A stretch of DNA of 64,000 bases from Acridotheres tristis (Eukaryota > Chordata > Aves > Passeriformes > Sturnidae). Position 1 is the stretch's first letter. The number at the start of each line of letters is the position of its first letter. Below are positions 1 to 14,000 of this stretch, piece after piece. The notes under the pieces are model-generated. The model was not told the DNA's origin. It saw only the letters and a list, made by a program, of their open reading frames with translations, and made no database searches. Where the stretch lies: contig CM072886.1 of NCBI GenBank assembly GCA_037013685.1, forward strand, positions 25,117,080 to 25,181,079, read 5' to 3'. Made by a program: the position numbers and the translations under genes.

Positions 1-3000
1 TACAGAGCATTTTCCATTTAGGAAAGTTAAAAGTGGGGTAGGGGAGACAAGATTAAGTCTCTTAAATTGTTACAGAGATAATTTTTGTGTAGAATCAATA
101 ACGAGTGCAGTGTCCTTAGGGGTGCTTTGGCAGGACTTCCTTTGGTATTCATCAGTATACCTGACTGCACGTGTCATGAAGTACTCTTCAAAGTCAGCCC
201 CATGTTTTCTGCCTTAAAATAATTTTGACATTATGACAGGTCACGGCATTAGCCTTTTGCCTGTACTACATGGTATGTCCATATGTCCTGACTGAATCAG
301 GTTTTTTTGATTTATGTCTTCTGTAATGAACTCAGATTGCCATGCTGCTTATTGCTTATCTATCAATGCATTATATCTCCAGCCCTCTGTCTGGTTTCAT
401 AATTTTCTTTCTTGTCAGCCCACACAAATGTCTTTTTAATGTCACCTTCTCACTTTGTTTAAAGAGTTCAGACCTGTGGAGATGAGCATGGAAAACTCCC
501 TCTCAGCCCTTTCTGTATCAAAGCAGCTGGCATGAAACTACCTCTCCCCACTCCCTTTCCAACATACAGCTTCTTCCCTGTTGAAACATAGTGGACTAAT
601 ACTGAATAAAGTCTAAACCCTTAAACTCCAGCACTTTAATCCATATCAGAGCAGCTGGGTTAGCTCAATTTACAATGATGCAGATATGTATAATTATATG
701 AAAGAAATCCTCCTCCAGTAACTAGCACTTTTCCTTCTCACTGAGGCTGACTATATTTCCCATTCACTTGAGAACTTTACCTTATGGGAGTTAAATTGAC
801 CAGACAATATGTCCTTCTAGAAGTCCTTTTCCAGTAAGATTTCCTTTAGGAAAGGGTCCCCTTTGTGGCAGTGTCCTACAAATCCCTGGCCTCTGTCTAG
901 ATCTCTTCACCTCCACATGGCATTGTAATGTCACTGCTGCAGCACCATATTACTCAAGAAGTTAATTCTACTCAGGCTGCAGAAATTCATAGTTATGCTA
1001 TTAAATAAAGAGCAGTGATCTCTGAAAACTTGCTCTGTAAATGTGAATAATCCAATTCAATTTCCTTTGGGTTTGGATTTAGCAGTTGCATTATGTGATG
1101 TTTACTAGGGTGAAAATGTTTACTGTAGCCTTTCTACAATTGCGAATCTTCTAACAGCTCTCAGATGAACCAAATCCCAGTGACCAGCAATAGTTGAACA
1201 TCAAAACAGTCCTAAGTCCTCTAACACTATTCATTGATGCTGTCTTTCTCTTCTATCAGATCTTAGAGGCTTTTACCTTCTGTCCAGTGTGGATGAGATT
1301 AACAAATAAATTTGAAAATCATTACTGAGGGGTCCCAAACCTCTGTAGATGTAGGTGCATCTGTATAGAATTGTGCTAAGCAGCTCCTTAAGATGTGTGA
1401 ATTTCGTTGTCATTTGTTAAGGTTTTTTTTCCCCTTAACCTAACACAATGTACATCCATTGTTACTGAGTGCTGTTTCCCCTTCATTTATGAACAAGCTT
1501 ATACTCTCACTGTTTATGTTACAGAAAATATAAAATTCAATGGGAAGCTTGTGGTAATCTGAACATTACCACTAATGTTTATTCTTCTAAGTTATACACT
1601 CTTTTTTTTCTTCATTTGCAGGTGAAAGAGGATATACTAATGTTGATCTATCTCAATGTTGAAGTCTGTTTTTTATGGTAGTTATGGAGATGTATGCAGA
1701 CTCCCTATGTCTATTGATAAATCTATTATGTGGAATAACTGTTTTAGTTGATAATGATATCTGAGAGTAGCTGTATGAAACAGCACAGAAAAACAGCTCA
1801 TTTTTTCTTTCTTTATACTAAAAACTTTTTGAGAGTAAAATATATTGTATATGCTTTCATGGAGATTCCTCCAGGAAAATGCCAATTCCATAAAAGGTGC
1901 TAGAGAATATGATGGCATGTAGACCTAATGAATTTTTTTTTCAAGTTATGGAGTTTAAGAAAAGAATGCATTTTGGGGGTCTGTATATACATGGTTTCAT
2001 ATTCATTTCTTAATCAAAAATAATTTGTTGTTTTATCATCAAAAAATAAACTTGAAAAGCATTTTCCTAGTGTTTCTACCTAAATCATATTTTCAAGCAT
2101 AACATACCTGTGAAAAATATGTGATTCTGTATTGTGCCCTTTACTATTAATATTAGTTTACTATAATTTGCTATTAATATTATTATTTATTATTATTTAA
2201 CTGTTAAAGGAGTGTAAAGGGAGTGATATGTAATCTATAACATTTAACTCTATAGTACCATGGTGTAAAATTATCTCAGGCCAGAGACAGCAAGTTTTCC
2301 ATGACTCATTCCTAGAAATACATATAGTATTTTTCTATGCTAAATGTGCTCCACTTCAAATTACTACGGGAAAACTAAGTTAGATTTGCTAAGAACTCAG
2401 GGCCTTTTATTGGTTTTGAATGTTTTTTACCTAAGATGTGTAATGTGCTGTAGAATTTCAGCATCTTGGCAGAAAATGGTACTGTAAGCTCATAAGAGCT
2501 ATGTCCATCACGGTCTAACTATATTCCTCTCAGAGTGGAGAATTTCATGACCTCTTCATCTGTTAAAAGAGTAATATTCAGATTCCTGATTATGCTGAGA
2601 AATTGCCTCTGAACAGCTGTCCTGGGCAGTCTTGTTAAACAAACAAGGTATATGACTTATGGGTCACAAATTTCTTGATAGATCCTGTTGCAGAATACTG
2701 ATATAATTGATTGACCCTATTCACTTTTGCTTATAATATATCTCCTTTAGGAATCATTTCAGTTTATTCATAAGCTGAAGAAACCCCAAATCTACCCCAT
2801 ATGTAAAAAACCCCAAACAAACAGAAACCATAAGAGAAAAATATCACAGTATCACTGGAGGAAGTCTAGTAGTGTCTATCCTTCTTGTCTCTAAAGGCTC
2901 TAACTAAATGTTTCTACTCTTCTCTGTTTTTAGACTGACTGCAATGTGCTGTCTGTATGTGTCCTCTGTCCCACTGGCAAATTGTATTTATTTCATCACA

Positions 3001-3395
3001 TGTTACAATAAAAATAAGCTCCATGAGTGGAAGTAACAAAGGAAAGTAAAGATCTCGGCAGGTAAAAGGCCAAAGAAATAGCTAAGTGTTGAATATTGAA
3101 AGGAACGGAAAGAGCAGAGTGCACATTATTGCAAGGAATGTAAAATGTATATGGTGATAGCAGGTAATCATAGTTCCTACTGACTACTCTAATATAGGAC
3201 TAAAATGGGGAGTATTGTATGAATGCTGAGGATATGCCTGGAACAAGACAGAATTTGCACTAGGGAATTCTCTTTAGCAGTTAGAGACAAAAAAGACGGG
3301 ATATTGTAGGAAATTTCCAGCCTGCCTAAGCCATTCTGCAGCTCCTCTGGTGTGTGTGAGGCTGGAAGTGTTCTGAGCAGAGCAGGACTTCAGAT
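1..3395. other. AT-rich non-coding stretch, nothing recognised
   Basis: I see no gene, RNA gene or recognisable repeat here. The reading frames are short (the longest is about 78 codons) and match nothing known to me. Around 2140-2200 there is a run of TATTAT/TTAATA-type sequence that looks like simple AT-rich DNA. Confidence 0.6.
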
Positions 3396-3440
3396 GTGAG
3401 AGAGAGAGAGTGTGTGTGTTTGGGTGTGTGTGTGTGTGTT
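3396..3440. repeat. compound (GA)n(GT)n microsatellite
   Basis: A GA run of about six units is followed directly by GT runs broken once by TTTGG. The short reading frame starting at 3412 is simply a translation of the GT repeat and what follows. Confidence 0.9.
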
Positions 3441-4183
3441 AGGCATTTTCTGTTGTCATTACAAAGAACTCTGCTATTCATCCTTCAGTCTTAGCTGCCT
3501 TTGCGTCTCACCTGCTTGCTGGCCTTGTTATAATCAACCACATTTTAGTCACTTAACCTTTGTTTGCCTGCTCCCTGCCTCTTTAGCTCTTTTGCATGTT
3601 GCAGTAGATGGCACGACTCCAGCTGTTTGTTGATTAACAAATGCACACTGTATGTGCTGCAGCCATTTTCACTTCTTCCCAGAGCCTTTTGCTGCAGCCA
3701 CTTTAGCTGCTTCTTTGCATATTGATTGAACAGCGCTCGCATTGAGTATTGACTGTCACAGACAATGTTCCTCACTTACCATTACTGCCCTTGTTTCTTT
3801 CTCCCTCATCACCATTCCTGTAAATACTGGTGTTCATCCAGTTTCTCCTGCCCTTATATTTCTTCACCATCTGCCTCTTTGTTTCATTCTCATACTTGTA
3901 AATCAACCATATACAATCATTTCTTTTCTTTTTTGCTATTGCCTTTGAGGAACATTTCTCCTAATCACCAGTATGGCCAATCTTAGGAGTTCAGCATTCA
4001 GAAATCATGACTCAGCCTCTCTTTTCTCTGAGATCAGGTTACTGATCTAATACTGAAAAAAACCTTTTTTTATTTTCCATTTTTTTTGTCAGAAAATAAA
4101 TACAAGCATCTTTAAAGGTATTTAGGAAACCTAGGTAGTAATATAAAGGTATTGTTTACTATTCTCAGGAAAATTATATTGTC
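3441..4183. other. non-coding stretch, possible conserved element
   Basis: No gene seen. Unlike its surroundings, 3440-3760 is not especially AT-rich and is rich in short factor-like motifs, including GTTGATTAAC, which resembles a homeodomain or HNF1 half-site pair. That is only suggestive of a conserved non-coding element and needs an alignment across birds. Confidence 0.35.
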
Positions 4184-4230
4184 ATAATAGTAATAATAAT
4201 AATAATATAATAATAATAATAATAATAAAA
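4184..4230. repeat. (AAT)n microsatellite
   Basis: About fifteen AAT/TAA units with one TATAAT interruption, ending in a short A run. A minus-strand frame across it (4112-4324) reads as a run of Leu and Tyr and is an artefact of the repeat. Confidence 0.9.
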
Positions 4231-4649
4231 AGCAGCTGCTATCACCAGTTAACAAGAGCCTGGTATCTGAAGACAAAGAACAGCTAAGATAAAGACAGAA
4301 TGAGGGAGAGAAGAATGCACACACTGCCTGGAGTGGCAGGAGCTGATAATGAACATACCAACTCTATAAACCACTGGTCATTTAACGGAATGTAATCTTG
4401 TGAGCAAGGAAAAAAACTGTTTTAAAGAAAAAAGAAAGCAAAAAAAATATCCATCATATCTCTGGCACTCTGGTTATCATATGTTTGCATGTAACCTCGA
4501 GCTGAATATCAATGGAGAGAGTGCAACATGAAAGCATGTTGGAAAATGTTAAGACACAGAGGAAGAATAAATCTTCCATCTTCCCCATGTGGGGGAGGAA
4601 AGAGTCAGCACCATTCTCCTCCTTGCAAAGAGAAAGAAATTCTGTAACC

Positions 4650-4745
4650 AGTGTCACTTGCTTTGTTTTGAGTTTAAATTTGAGGCTGGACTAAATGATC
4701 TCCACTGTTCTCTCTCAATCTCATGCCTCTGATAAGAGAAAAAAT
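4650..4745 (+). mobile_element. short degraded CR1-like LINE 3' tail
   Basis: The segment GGCTGGACTAAATGATCTCC at about 4684 matches the conserved 3' untranslated end of avian CR1 elements, where a GGNTGGACTAGATGATCTCC-type block sits just before the terminal octamer repeats. Downstream sequence (CTCTCTCAATCTCATGCCTC) keeps the expected pyrimidine-rich spacing but the octamers are decayed. Upstream of 4650 similarity fades, so the 5' boundary is a guess. It could be coincidence over such a short span. Confidence 0.5.
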
Positions 4746-7538
4746 ATATTTTTAGTAAACTTGTGAAATTATGCATTTAAACCAGTTTTATGTTGATATT
4801 ATTCTTCTTTTTGTTTTGTTGTAGTTGTTTCTTATTCCTATCCTCAAAGGAAGGTTTCATTGGCAATTTTCTGTCAAAGTACATTCTGCCATAGGGTTGC
4901 TACATGGAAATTGTCAGTGTGAAGATAGGATACTGCTTGAACATTTTTGTTTCCAGTTTAGGAATATCACAAGTAAAACTATCCTTAACTGGAATATCTT
5001 CATTTTTAAATCCAATGAAGAAATTTTATTTGGGACAACAATAACTGCACTCCAATTACAGTCTTGAAACTTCCTATTTCTTTTCTCTCTAATGGTTTAA
5101 ATTCTTTGTACAGACTGCATTTCTCTTAACATACCCCAGCCTCGTCCTTGCCTCATTTCCAGGAATATGCTGGAAACCCTATAAACTTGGTCTATTATGA
5201 GAAATGTAATCTGGCAAAAAAGCCGAAGTTTTAGAAGAAAATATAATCTGGCATCCAAATCAAAATGCCTAGTAACTTTTTGCAAGCAGGTCTCGAGATG
5301 TAACACAAAATAAGGTTGGGAAAGTGCTAAAGATAGGGCAGGATAAAGGGCAGGAAAGAACAAATCCAGTGGAAATTCCCGCTCACATATGCCATGGTCA
5401 GGGCACAAATTTGCTTGCTAAGTGAAGCACAGGCAGTGAAGTGATGGGGTGGCAGAAACTAAAAGCAGAGTTTGCTGAAGAAAAAGTAAGGTAGAGCAAA
5501 TGTACCAGATTGAATCCTGTGCTACACAGCCCCACCCTGGTCAGTGGCCATGCCAGGGGGCAGACAGGTACTGCTCAGTGCTGTATTTAGCAAACCTTCT
5601 CCACCAAACATGGACTCTCTTTTTGTTGTATGGAATTTTTATTCATCACTCATTTTCATATGGATTTCTTCTTCATGCTTTTTTAGGTCATTGCAGAATG
5701 CAAAGTCACTTTTTAAAACAATTTTTAAAAAATTGAATAAGCTGGCATGTTCCATTGAATTCTTGTAAAAATATGTACATTTCAACTTTCATTTCTGAAA
5801 AGCTTCTCCTGTGCGTCGTGGCTGTGAAGTGAAGATGAAATAGTTGACTCAAACATACCCAATATATAATAATATAAAGTAGGGGAAAATGTATATTTGT
5901 TCCTTTTAGTCAAAACTTGAACTTAAATTCCTAAATGAGCATGTTTGAACACTTGAAGTATTACTTCTATATTAAATGTTGCATTTTCTATTTCTAGTTC
6001 ATGTTATGTGATTAATCTCACCTTGAACTCTTTGATAGTCCATGAGAGACTTCTTGTACTTAGACATTTTAAGTCTCTTCCCATTTCAGGTCCTTTCTTG
6101 ACTGAGTGTCTTTGAGGTCACTTTGATGATTCTTGGACTTCTCTTTTCTTTCAACAAAAGATAAAATTACCTCTTTCCTCCCCATGCCCCCAGTTTGTTC
6201 ACTATCTTTTGTTCTTATATTCTTTCAAGTCATTCCATTTGCCTTGTTCCTTACTCAATGATTCAGTTTGAATATTGCTATTTTGATAATACCTGTATAT
6301 TCCCCTGCTTGAGTAGTGTCCTATGCTTGAGAGTACTCTTATCCTCTTATTTGAAACTGAAATTCTTTACAATAAGTTTAGCTCATGTACAATGCGTTCT
6401 TAAATGGTCATATTCTATGAAGTGGAATGATATAGAAGACAGAAGCAAACCCAGGGATTATCTGGTGCTTAGATTCACTCTCTTGTGGATGCCTATATTC
6501 CCAAGGGTGATAAACCTTGGTGAAGGAGACTCACATATACGAGTGAAGGTTTCTTGATTCTTGGTCTTTGGTAATAATAATGTGGGAGTACAATTAAAAA
6601 ACTTTAATTATAATTATGTAATGACTTGTTCTGTGTGGTATGTGCTAAACTACTCTAATAGATACCAGCACTTTCATATTACCATGCACTGCTTCTGGGA
6701 TGGTTTCACAGTGGCACTGAATTTTCATATTTAATTTCATTTTCCTCAAACCTAACTGCTTTTCAGAGACTAACTGCAGCTTTGATAAATGTTCTTTCTA
6801 GACTAGTTAATATCTTAGGCTTATAAAAGGTATTTTAATAAAAAAATGTAGCTTCCAGCTAGAGCCCAGATTTCAAAAGATAAGAACATCTAGTTTTCCA
6901 TTTCTTTTTTTCTGAATTAGTCACTTTAGTTTAAAGACTTTTTTTCCAGACTGATTAAGAAGAAAGACTGACAAATTGAACTTCAGATTTACTCTTTCAC
7001 CAGACTGATACAAGAAGCAGGTAATGAGATCAACTCATTGTTAGTCACAAAGCGGTTTCTTTGAAATGAAACATGTCAGACATACTTATTGCTTTAACAG
7101 TCACAGAGATTGATACAAACAAAAGCAAGACACTTAGGCCTAGAGTTTCTTCCATAGCTGCTAAAGTAACTAATGTGGGTCCTCACAGCTTCTCAGAACT
7201 GCCACCAGTCTGATACCAATTTGAATTCTTAAAACTGCATTTCTTAACAGTAATTTGCCAACAGTGTACTGTATTTTTTGTAAAACTACTGTCTTGGTGT
7301 AGAAATTTCATCTCTCTCCTCAAATAAATAAAATAAATTAAACCTCAGCTATAATTTTATCAGAAGACTTATTGTTTTCTTTGCATTAAAATGTAGGAAA
7401 AGCAAAGGGAAAAAAAAGAGAAGGGTTTGGTGCCACTCTCCCCTCTCTGCCCACCCCCCTAAAAACTGACGATCCAATTGAGTTTTCCTGTTAGCAGACA
7501 GGTTTTAACCATGTTAATAGAATGTGCTCGTTTACAGA
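4746..7538. other. AT-rich non-coding stretch, nothing recognised
   Basis: No gene or repeat family recognised. The longest frame is 6195-6557 on the plus strand (120 codons); its translation is rich in Cys, Phe and Tyr with no motif I recognise, and nothing supports it as coding. Confidence 0.55.
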
Positions 7539-8075
7539 AGAATCACAGAATAAATTAGGCTGGAAAAGATCTTTGAGATCATCCAGTCCAACCTATGACA
7601 TAACACCACCTTGTCAACTAGACCACGACATTAAGGGCCACACCCAGTATTTTTATAAACACCTCCAGGGACAGTGACTCCACCACCTTCCTGGGCATCC
7701 CATTCCACTGCCCAATCACTTTCTGTGAAGAATTTGTTCCTAATGTCCAGCCTAAACTTCCCATGGTGCAGCTTAAGACGATGTCCTTTTGTCCTGCAGT
7801 GGTTGCCTAGGAGAAGAGATGAATCCTTACCTGGCTACCCCCTCCCTTCAGGCAATGGGGATAAGGTCTCCCCTGAGCCTCCTCCTCTCCAGGCTAAACA
7901 ACCCCAGCTTTCTCAGCCCTTCCTTGTAGGGATTGTGTTCTAGACCCTTGTTTGTCTAGACACCAGCCTTGTTGCCCTTCTCTGGACACCTTTGAGTATA
8001 TCAACATCCTTCCTAAACTGGGAGGACCAGAACTGGATACAAATTTGCCCTTTCAGCACCGGCCTGACAGATAAG
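7539..8075 (-). mobile_element. CR1 LINE, 5'-truncated 3' end, minus strand
   Basis: The left end AGAATCACAGAATAAATTAG is the complement of the CR1 terminal octamer tail, and GATCATCCAGTCCAACC right after it is the complement of the diagnostic CR1 3' block. The element then runs rightwards through the usual 3' ORF2 and UTR sequence (CCACCTTCCTGGGCA, CCCATTCCACTGCC, GTCCTGCAGTGG), fading after about 8075. It is a typical 5'-truncated insertion of roughly 540 bp. The open frame on the opposite strand at 7674-7943 is an antisense shadow. CR1 copies end without a poly(A) tail and usually lack target-site duplications, and none is seen here. Confidence 0.95.
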
Positions 8076-11000
8076 GCTATATTTCAAGATGAGGAGTTAA
8101 GTCATGTTGTATGACTTTGCCAGGTTCAATCAGACCCACCAGCCTTGGTAGGGGAGGAAAACTAGTGAGTTATACATAAAACAAATCAGAAGATAAGTGG
8201 ATGGAGTGAGAAGACCTTGTCGACTGGTGATATAGATGGTTAAGAAATTTCAAGAGCTCCTCCACTGAGCTTTCTTCTGCTACATATCCTGTAATGCTAT
8301 AGGAAGAGACAGAAGAATACCAGTAACTAATGGAGAGAAAGAGAAGATGGTTGTACTAATTTTTTACTATGAATCATCCTGAGAAGAATCACTTCTATCT
8401 CTTCCCCTTCCCTCTCCTCATCCACACACGAAAGACAGTGTTCATAATTTGAAGGAAAATTTCAATGGAACTGCAAAAATCTTCTATACCCATGAAGGAT
8501 AAAAATATTAAATTTTGCACGCAAAATATCTATTTTTACTAGCTTTTCTTGGATTTACTCTACCAAAGAATTTATTATCTTCATCCACCAAGAATTCCTT
8601 TCTCACCTAAAAGTTCCTTTTTTTTTTCCCTTTCCTCTCTCACCTTGCCCCAATTTCTGCCTCTCTCTTGCTGGGAATCCTCACATATCTACCTGCCCTT
8701 CAGTACTCACAGTACTCACAGTTCTGTTTTTCAGTAGAGGAAACCATATCTCTCTTTTTGATTATATCAAACTTCCACGAAAAGACAGTTAAGTTGCTTC
8801 TTTTTTTCAAGAATGCACAAAAATGAGAGACTTAACTACAGCATGTCTGAGGAGACCTCAGACAAGCAGGACGTATTTACTATGTGCAGATTATAAATAC
8901 CCTTCTAAAAATAAATTTTGTTTTTGTAGTTGGCAAAAACAGGCTGAGCATAAAGAGTTTGGAGAGTAAAATTCTGATAATGTAATCAGTTGTTTTTTGG
9001 GGTATCCTTTTGGGGGCGAAAGGTTGTTGTTTAGTAATTCATATTTACAATCACGGATGAATGAGGCAATCCCATTTCAGTCCTCCTGCTGCTCTATTGA
9101 TACACAATGTATCAGTCCTGCTACTTGAATGAGTGACAACGCCCATTACGACAAAATCCACATCTGCTTTTCTCCTACTGGGACACACATACAAACATAA
9201 TTCCCAATGGCAGATATACAGTTTCTTATTGTCCTCCATAAAAAGTCAGAGTGCAAAAGAAAATTGGAGTCAGCATAATTATAAAAATACTGGTTTTTTT
9301 ACATTTTTCTTCATTAAAAATCAAGTCCAGTGTGATTTTATTTCCATTTTGACGTGAAATAGTCTCTGTTTGGTCCTTTGGATCGGCTGATCTCTTTCTT
9401 GCAGTGTTTGTAACTTATCACAAAACAAAACAAAATAAGCCACACCAATTCGGAGTGAAAATCCACCAGCTGCTCCTAGGAAGACAGTCAGCCTGAGCAT
9501 TTCCAGTCCTTCCTGCAAAGTTTGTGTTCTAGATTTGCTGGCAGTTGGCTCAGCGTGCTGTTCCCCTGGGAAAGTACACCTAAAATGATTCAGCACCCAA
9601 GACACTTGTGTGATATTTAAAATTGTTATGAGCAGCATAATCTAATAAAATAACACTGAAAAAAGTACCATTTAACCATGTTCTATTATATGCCTATCAA
9701 GACATTAACTTTCAGGAAAGTGAGTATTTTTCTTTTCCCTTTCCCTCCACTCTCCATTTCTTGAGAAAGCGTTCAGGTAGTGTGCTATGTTTTAGTGCTC
9801 TGTTGGAGTCAGGGAATGTGAGAAGCTTTCCCTCCGTTTCAAAAGAGACAGAGATTTCATCAGTCTTTTGACTGGCAGCAAACTCAGATTCCCTCTGGAA
9901 TGCCACAGGGTGTGTGGCATTTGCAGGCAGTGGTGCAGCTTCCCTCACAGTAAATAACTGCTGGGGAAGGAAGGAACAGCCCTAGCTGACACCTGGGAAC
10001 TGACAAACAGTAGATGTTGCATGTCTTTCCTATTTCCTTTATTGGTGTTTAGGCCCTGGAAAAGCATATTCTGCAGTACCACCAATCCCACCAGTAAGGG
10101 GTTTGGGTATGTGGGGAAAGGGAGCAAATCTGTCCAGTTTCAATTCTCACCTTGCCTGTTCCTTAGCACTGCTGCAGGGAAAGCCCAGCCTGGCCCTTCA
10201 GGTGTATTCCCTACACTCTACACGGATTCACACACTCTCTCCCTCCTCAGAAGTCTGCTATGGCCTCAGCTGCTGGAGCAAGGGTCACTATGCTCCCTGT
10301 AGATCCCTTGGTCTTGCACGAACAAAACTGAGTTTGCCCACATTGTTAAGAGACTTTAGGGAACTCTGCCCTAATACATAGTAATTCTTTACAGAATGAA
10401 AACATTTTTGCCTCCTTTTCAGAAATATTTGCATGATACCAGTATAAAAACGAAGTTTCAGTGAATTGGAACAGTTTTTTACATTTATTTAGATATATTT
10501 TCCCTTCACGTTTTTAAGTAGGAAAAGCAGCTAAAATCATAAAAAAGGAGCTCTTTCATAAAAAAAAAAAAAAACGCACAAAAAGAAGAATGTTCTGTTA
10601 CACAGATTTTGGAACAAAAGGCAGCAGAAACTAAACCTTTCTAAATTTATTTTCTGATGAGTCAGTATTCTCACACAAAATAACATTTCCCAGAGAATCT
10701 CCTAAAAGGCTGTAGAGTCTTGGCTAGAGTGTGGATGCAACCTGTTCCTCAGTATTGCATTACCCTCAGTGTTATCCAAGTTTATCTGTAGAACTAGTTG
10801 CTTAGAAAATATTTGAGGTTCTCTTCGAAAATATATACTGTATTTTGAAGTTTTGTTTCTGTATTGTAATGCATCTGCAGATGTTAATCTGTACACTTTT
10901 CTGTTCAAATTGGCAACCATAACTATGACTATATATTTAAAAGAGAACAATTTAAATAATAACAAAACCCCCTGCTTGTTCATTTTTAGCCCTGGAATGT

Positions 11001-14000
11001 TAGTAATGACACAAAACTGGCTTGCTGTGTTGCCCCTTTGTGCTGGAGGCCTGATAGGATGCCATGATGAGCTTACTCTTTTAAGCCTAAAGCCTTAACA
11101 TTAGCAGCATTTGACAGTTTTCTTATCAGAGTCTGCTTTGCAAAGCACTCAGCGAGGAGGGAGTGGACTGTCATGTGTGGAATGGTGTGGTAATTAAGCA
11201 ACACTGTTCAAGCATGCAATGTGAAAAAACCCAAGGGTTTCACTGTTAGGCTTCTTACATGATTGCAAAACATGCCAGTGCAAAGCTTTTTTGCCTTGCA
11301 ATAAGGGACTTTTTATTTTTGAGAAAAAAAAAAGAAGCAGTTATTAAACTCAGCATGGAGACAATCTGAAACAGGATCTTCATCAATCAGATTAACTACT
11401 TTCCAAGATGAAAGTAGACGAGGCACAGTGTGAGCCTGAGAAGATATTTATCAAAACCCATATTAATAACCACTTTCAGCCTTCTCCTGACAGTTTCATC
11501 TTAGCTTCCATGTTTAACATTTGAGTATCATATGTTTTTGTCAGGATGAGGCTGCTAAGAGCATCAATTAATTAATTCCTCTGAAGTATGGTTTGGAAAG
11601 GTAATAAAGTAACATTCCCTAAGGCCAGAACCAGTAATGGTAAGCAGCACTCTGGTGCTGTGCAATTCGTTACTTCAGAAAGAAATTAAAAGCATGGAAT
11701 CATTTCCACTTTTAAAAGCAGAAGATATTCAACTTTATTTTAATAAAATTGCTGAGAGGGATCCATTTTTTAAAGTAATATTTTCAAAGCTGATAAAAAA
11801 TGTTGCTGCTTTTTATTTGTTTTATTTTAATAGAAAAAAAGTAGAATGCCTCTGGCAAAATAAAAAGCAGAAGAGATGACTGGAATATGTCTTAACACTG
11901 TTATTTATTTGTTATCATTATTGTGATTTGCCTTGTTATTTGGGTCTTACTGTTCTGCTCTGGAATTTTCACTGTGGGATGAAGGAAGCCTGCTGGCAAT
12001 ACAGAGAAATTAACCCTCTCCTTGTTTCTGCTAAAATTCTCACTGGGAATTTCAAGTATACAATAAAACTCGTCCATCCTCTCCCCTGATTAAAACCAGT
12101 GAGATTTTTGTTTCTTTAACTCTATTAGAAAAGAGATGTTTTGTCTTGCAAGTAGGGGAAGAAAAGCAAGGATAAAGAGATGTTTGGTGACATAGGAAAA
12201 CATCAAGATAGTATTTTTTTAAAATCAGAAGCAGATAGTTGTTGAACTTAGATACATTGCTTTTATCTTCTGAAATATATGCACTCTTTTACTTCCACAT
12301 CCTTTTAGTCCCACCACAAACAAAGTAATGCATCTATGCAAAAAGACATATGTGTGTAAGCTGTTGACAAGGGTAGCTCTTTTCTTGCTGCCTGTGGGAA
12401 TGTCAGCCTGTGTAGTTAGTGTGTCCTAAGACTGCATGAGGCAGATCAAAATATTCTACTTGCTAGTTGCTAAATAAATGTCTCCACACATTTTATATTA
12501 ATGTATTTCAGTCTGATCTTGTCAGACAATAAGATTCAGGTGTTCATACTTTACATCTTGTGTGTGAATTGTGTAAATGACCCCTTTGTGTCTATGATCC
12601 CTTTGCCTATCAATTCTCTTTTATAGCTTTTGAGTCCTTTGACTACTCAGTTTGGGGTAGTTCTGAAGACATTTATATTCACGGGAAGTAGGCAGTCACA
12701 GCAGAATAGGCTGAGAGTAAGAAATTTGGTGAGCTTCCATAAAGATCAACAGGACAGTGATGTTCTCTCTTTCCCCTATTGGAACAGCTCAGAAAACCAC
12801 CCCCCAAAAATAAATGCTCTTGACATCCTATAAGAATTATGTTGATTTATGTTGCTATTTTACGTGGTGGGGCTTCATCTGGATACCATCATTCAAGGTC
12901 AACAGACCAACAGAGCCCTGAGTAGCATCATCTCCCTTCCCCAGGAGTGGAGGTCAGTAACCTGCAAGCTAGGCCTCCCAATAGTGTAATTTCCAAAATC
13001 AACTTGTTCATAAAGAACATGTACAATTTTGTTATAAATTTTTAGGTAGTCAAATATCCATAAACTCCCTCTTGTATTATACATGGTGAAGGCATAAATT
13101 TGACCTCCTCTAACCTTCAAGAAAATGACACTTTTCCTCCTCCTGGGGAGGAATATCTATCTGCTTCATTGTTCACATTGGGCTGAAAATGGCTCAACTA
13201 TCCCTTTCCTCAATGAGGAAAATGTCTTAGATCTTATAGAAGATGGAGGAAAAAACCACAAACCAACCAACAAGCCAATCAATCAACCATGATATCTATA
13301 TTCAGCTGTAGTTTTTGCACTTTCATTCTGACAGTGCCTGGGACCAGTCATCAATAATATCTAGAGATCCATTCTGTAGAGATCCTATGGCACCATCCAG
13401 ATAAGCTCAAAATATTTTGCAGGATCTGCAAAGAACTTGGTAACTTCTGACTGTAATAAACAGCTGAGCAAAGCATTTAGCATTTGCAGCAGAAAACAGA
13501 CTGGAAAAATCACCTCTGGCGAGTAGGGATCTGTGCAAATTCTCCTGGCCATGGCCAATTTTAGGATCTGCGTCTTCCTAGTCTTCTGAGAGTTATTCCA
13601 AAATGGCCTGCGTGGACTGAGATTGCTGATGTTCATCAGCTTTTTTGTTGCCCTGGGGATAGGACTCAAGTAAATGCAGGAAAGAGGAGAGAAAAATTTG
13701 AAACAAAGCTAACAGAATGCAGAATATTCTTATAGTAAAGGTTTGACTTACACAGTAGATAAATTTCATTAGCGGTCCTCTGAGCTGTTGAATGTTTCTA
13801 CTTGATTCTCTTCCTTTATTTACTGGCATTATGGAGGATTTATGCTTGATTGGTGAAAATGAACCAAATCTAAAATTTTTCAAACAAAATAAAAAATAGC
13901 TTTCAAATTTACAGCTGGACTATGCTCATATGCGAGGTCAGGGGTGAGGGGCAGACACCAAGGTGTTCTCTGGCCTATCAGATGAACTTGTATGAATGAA

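Noticed and set aside
6195..6557. 120-codon plus-strand frame
   Set aside because: No recognised domain and no context suggesting an exon.
7674..7943. 89-codon plus-strand frame with Pro-rich translation
   Set aside because: Antisense of the CR1 3' end; similar frames occur in most CR1 copies.
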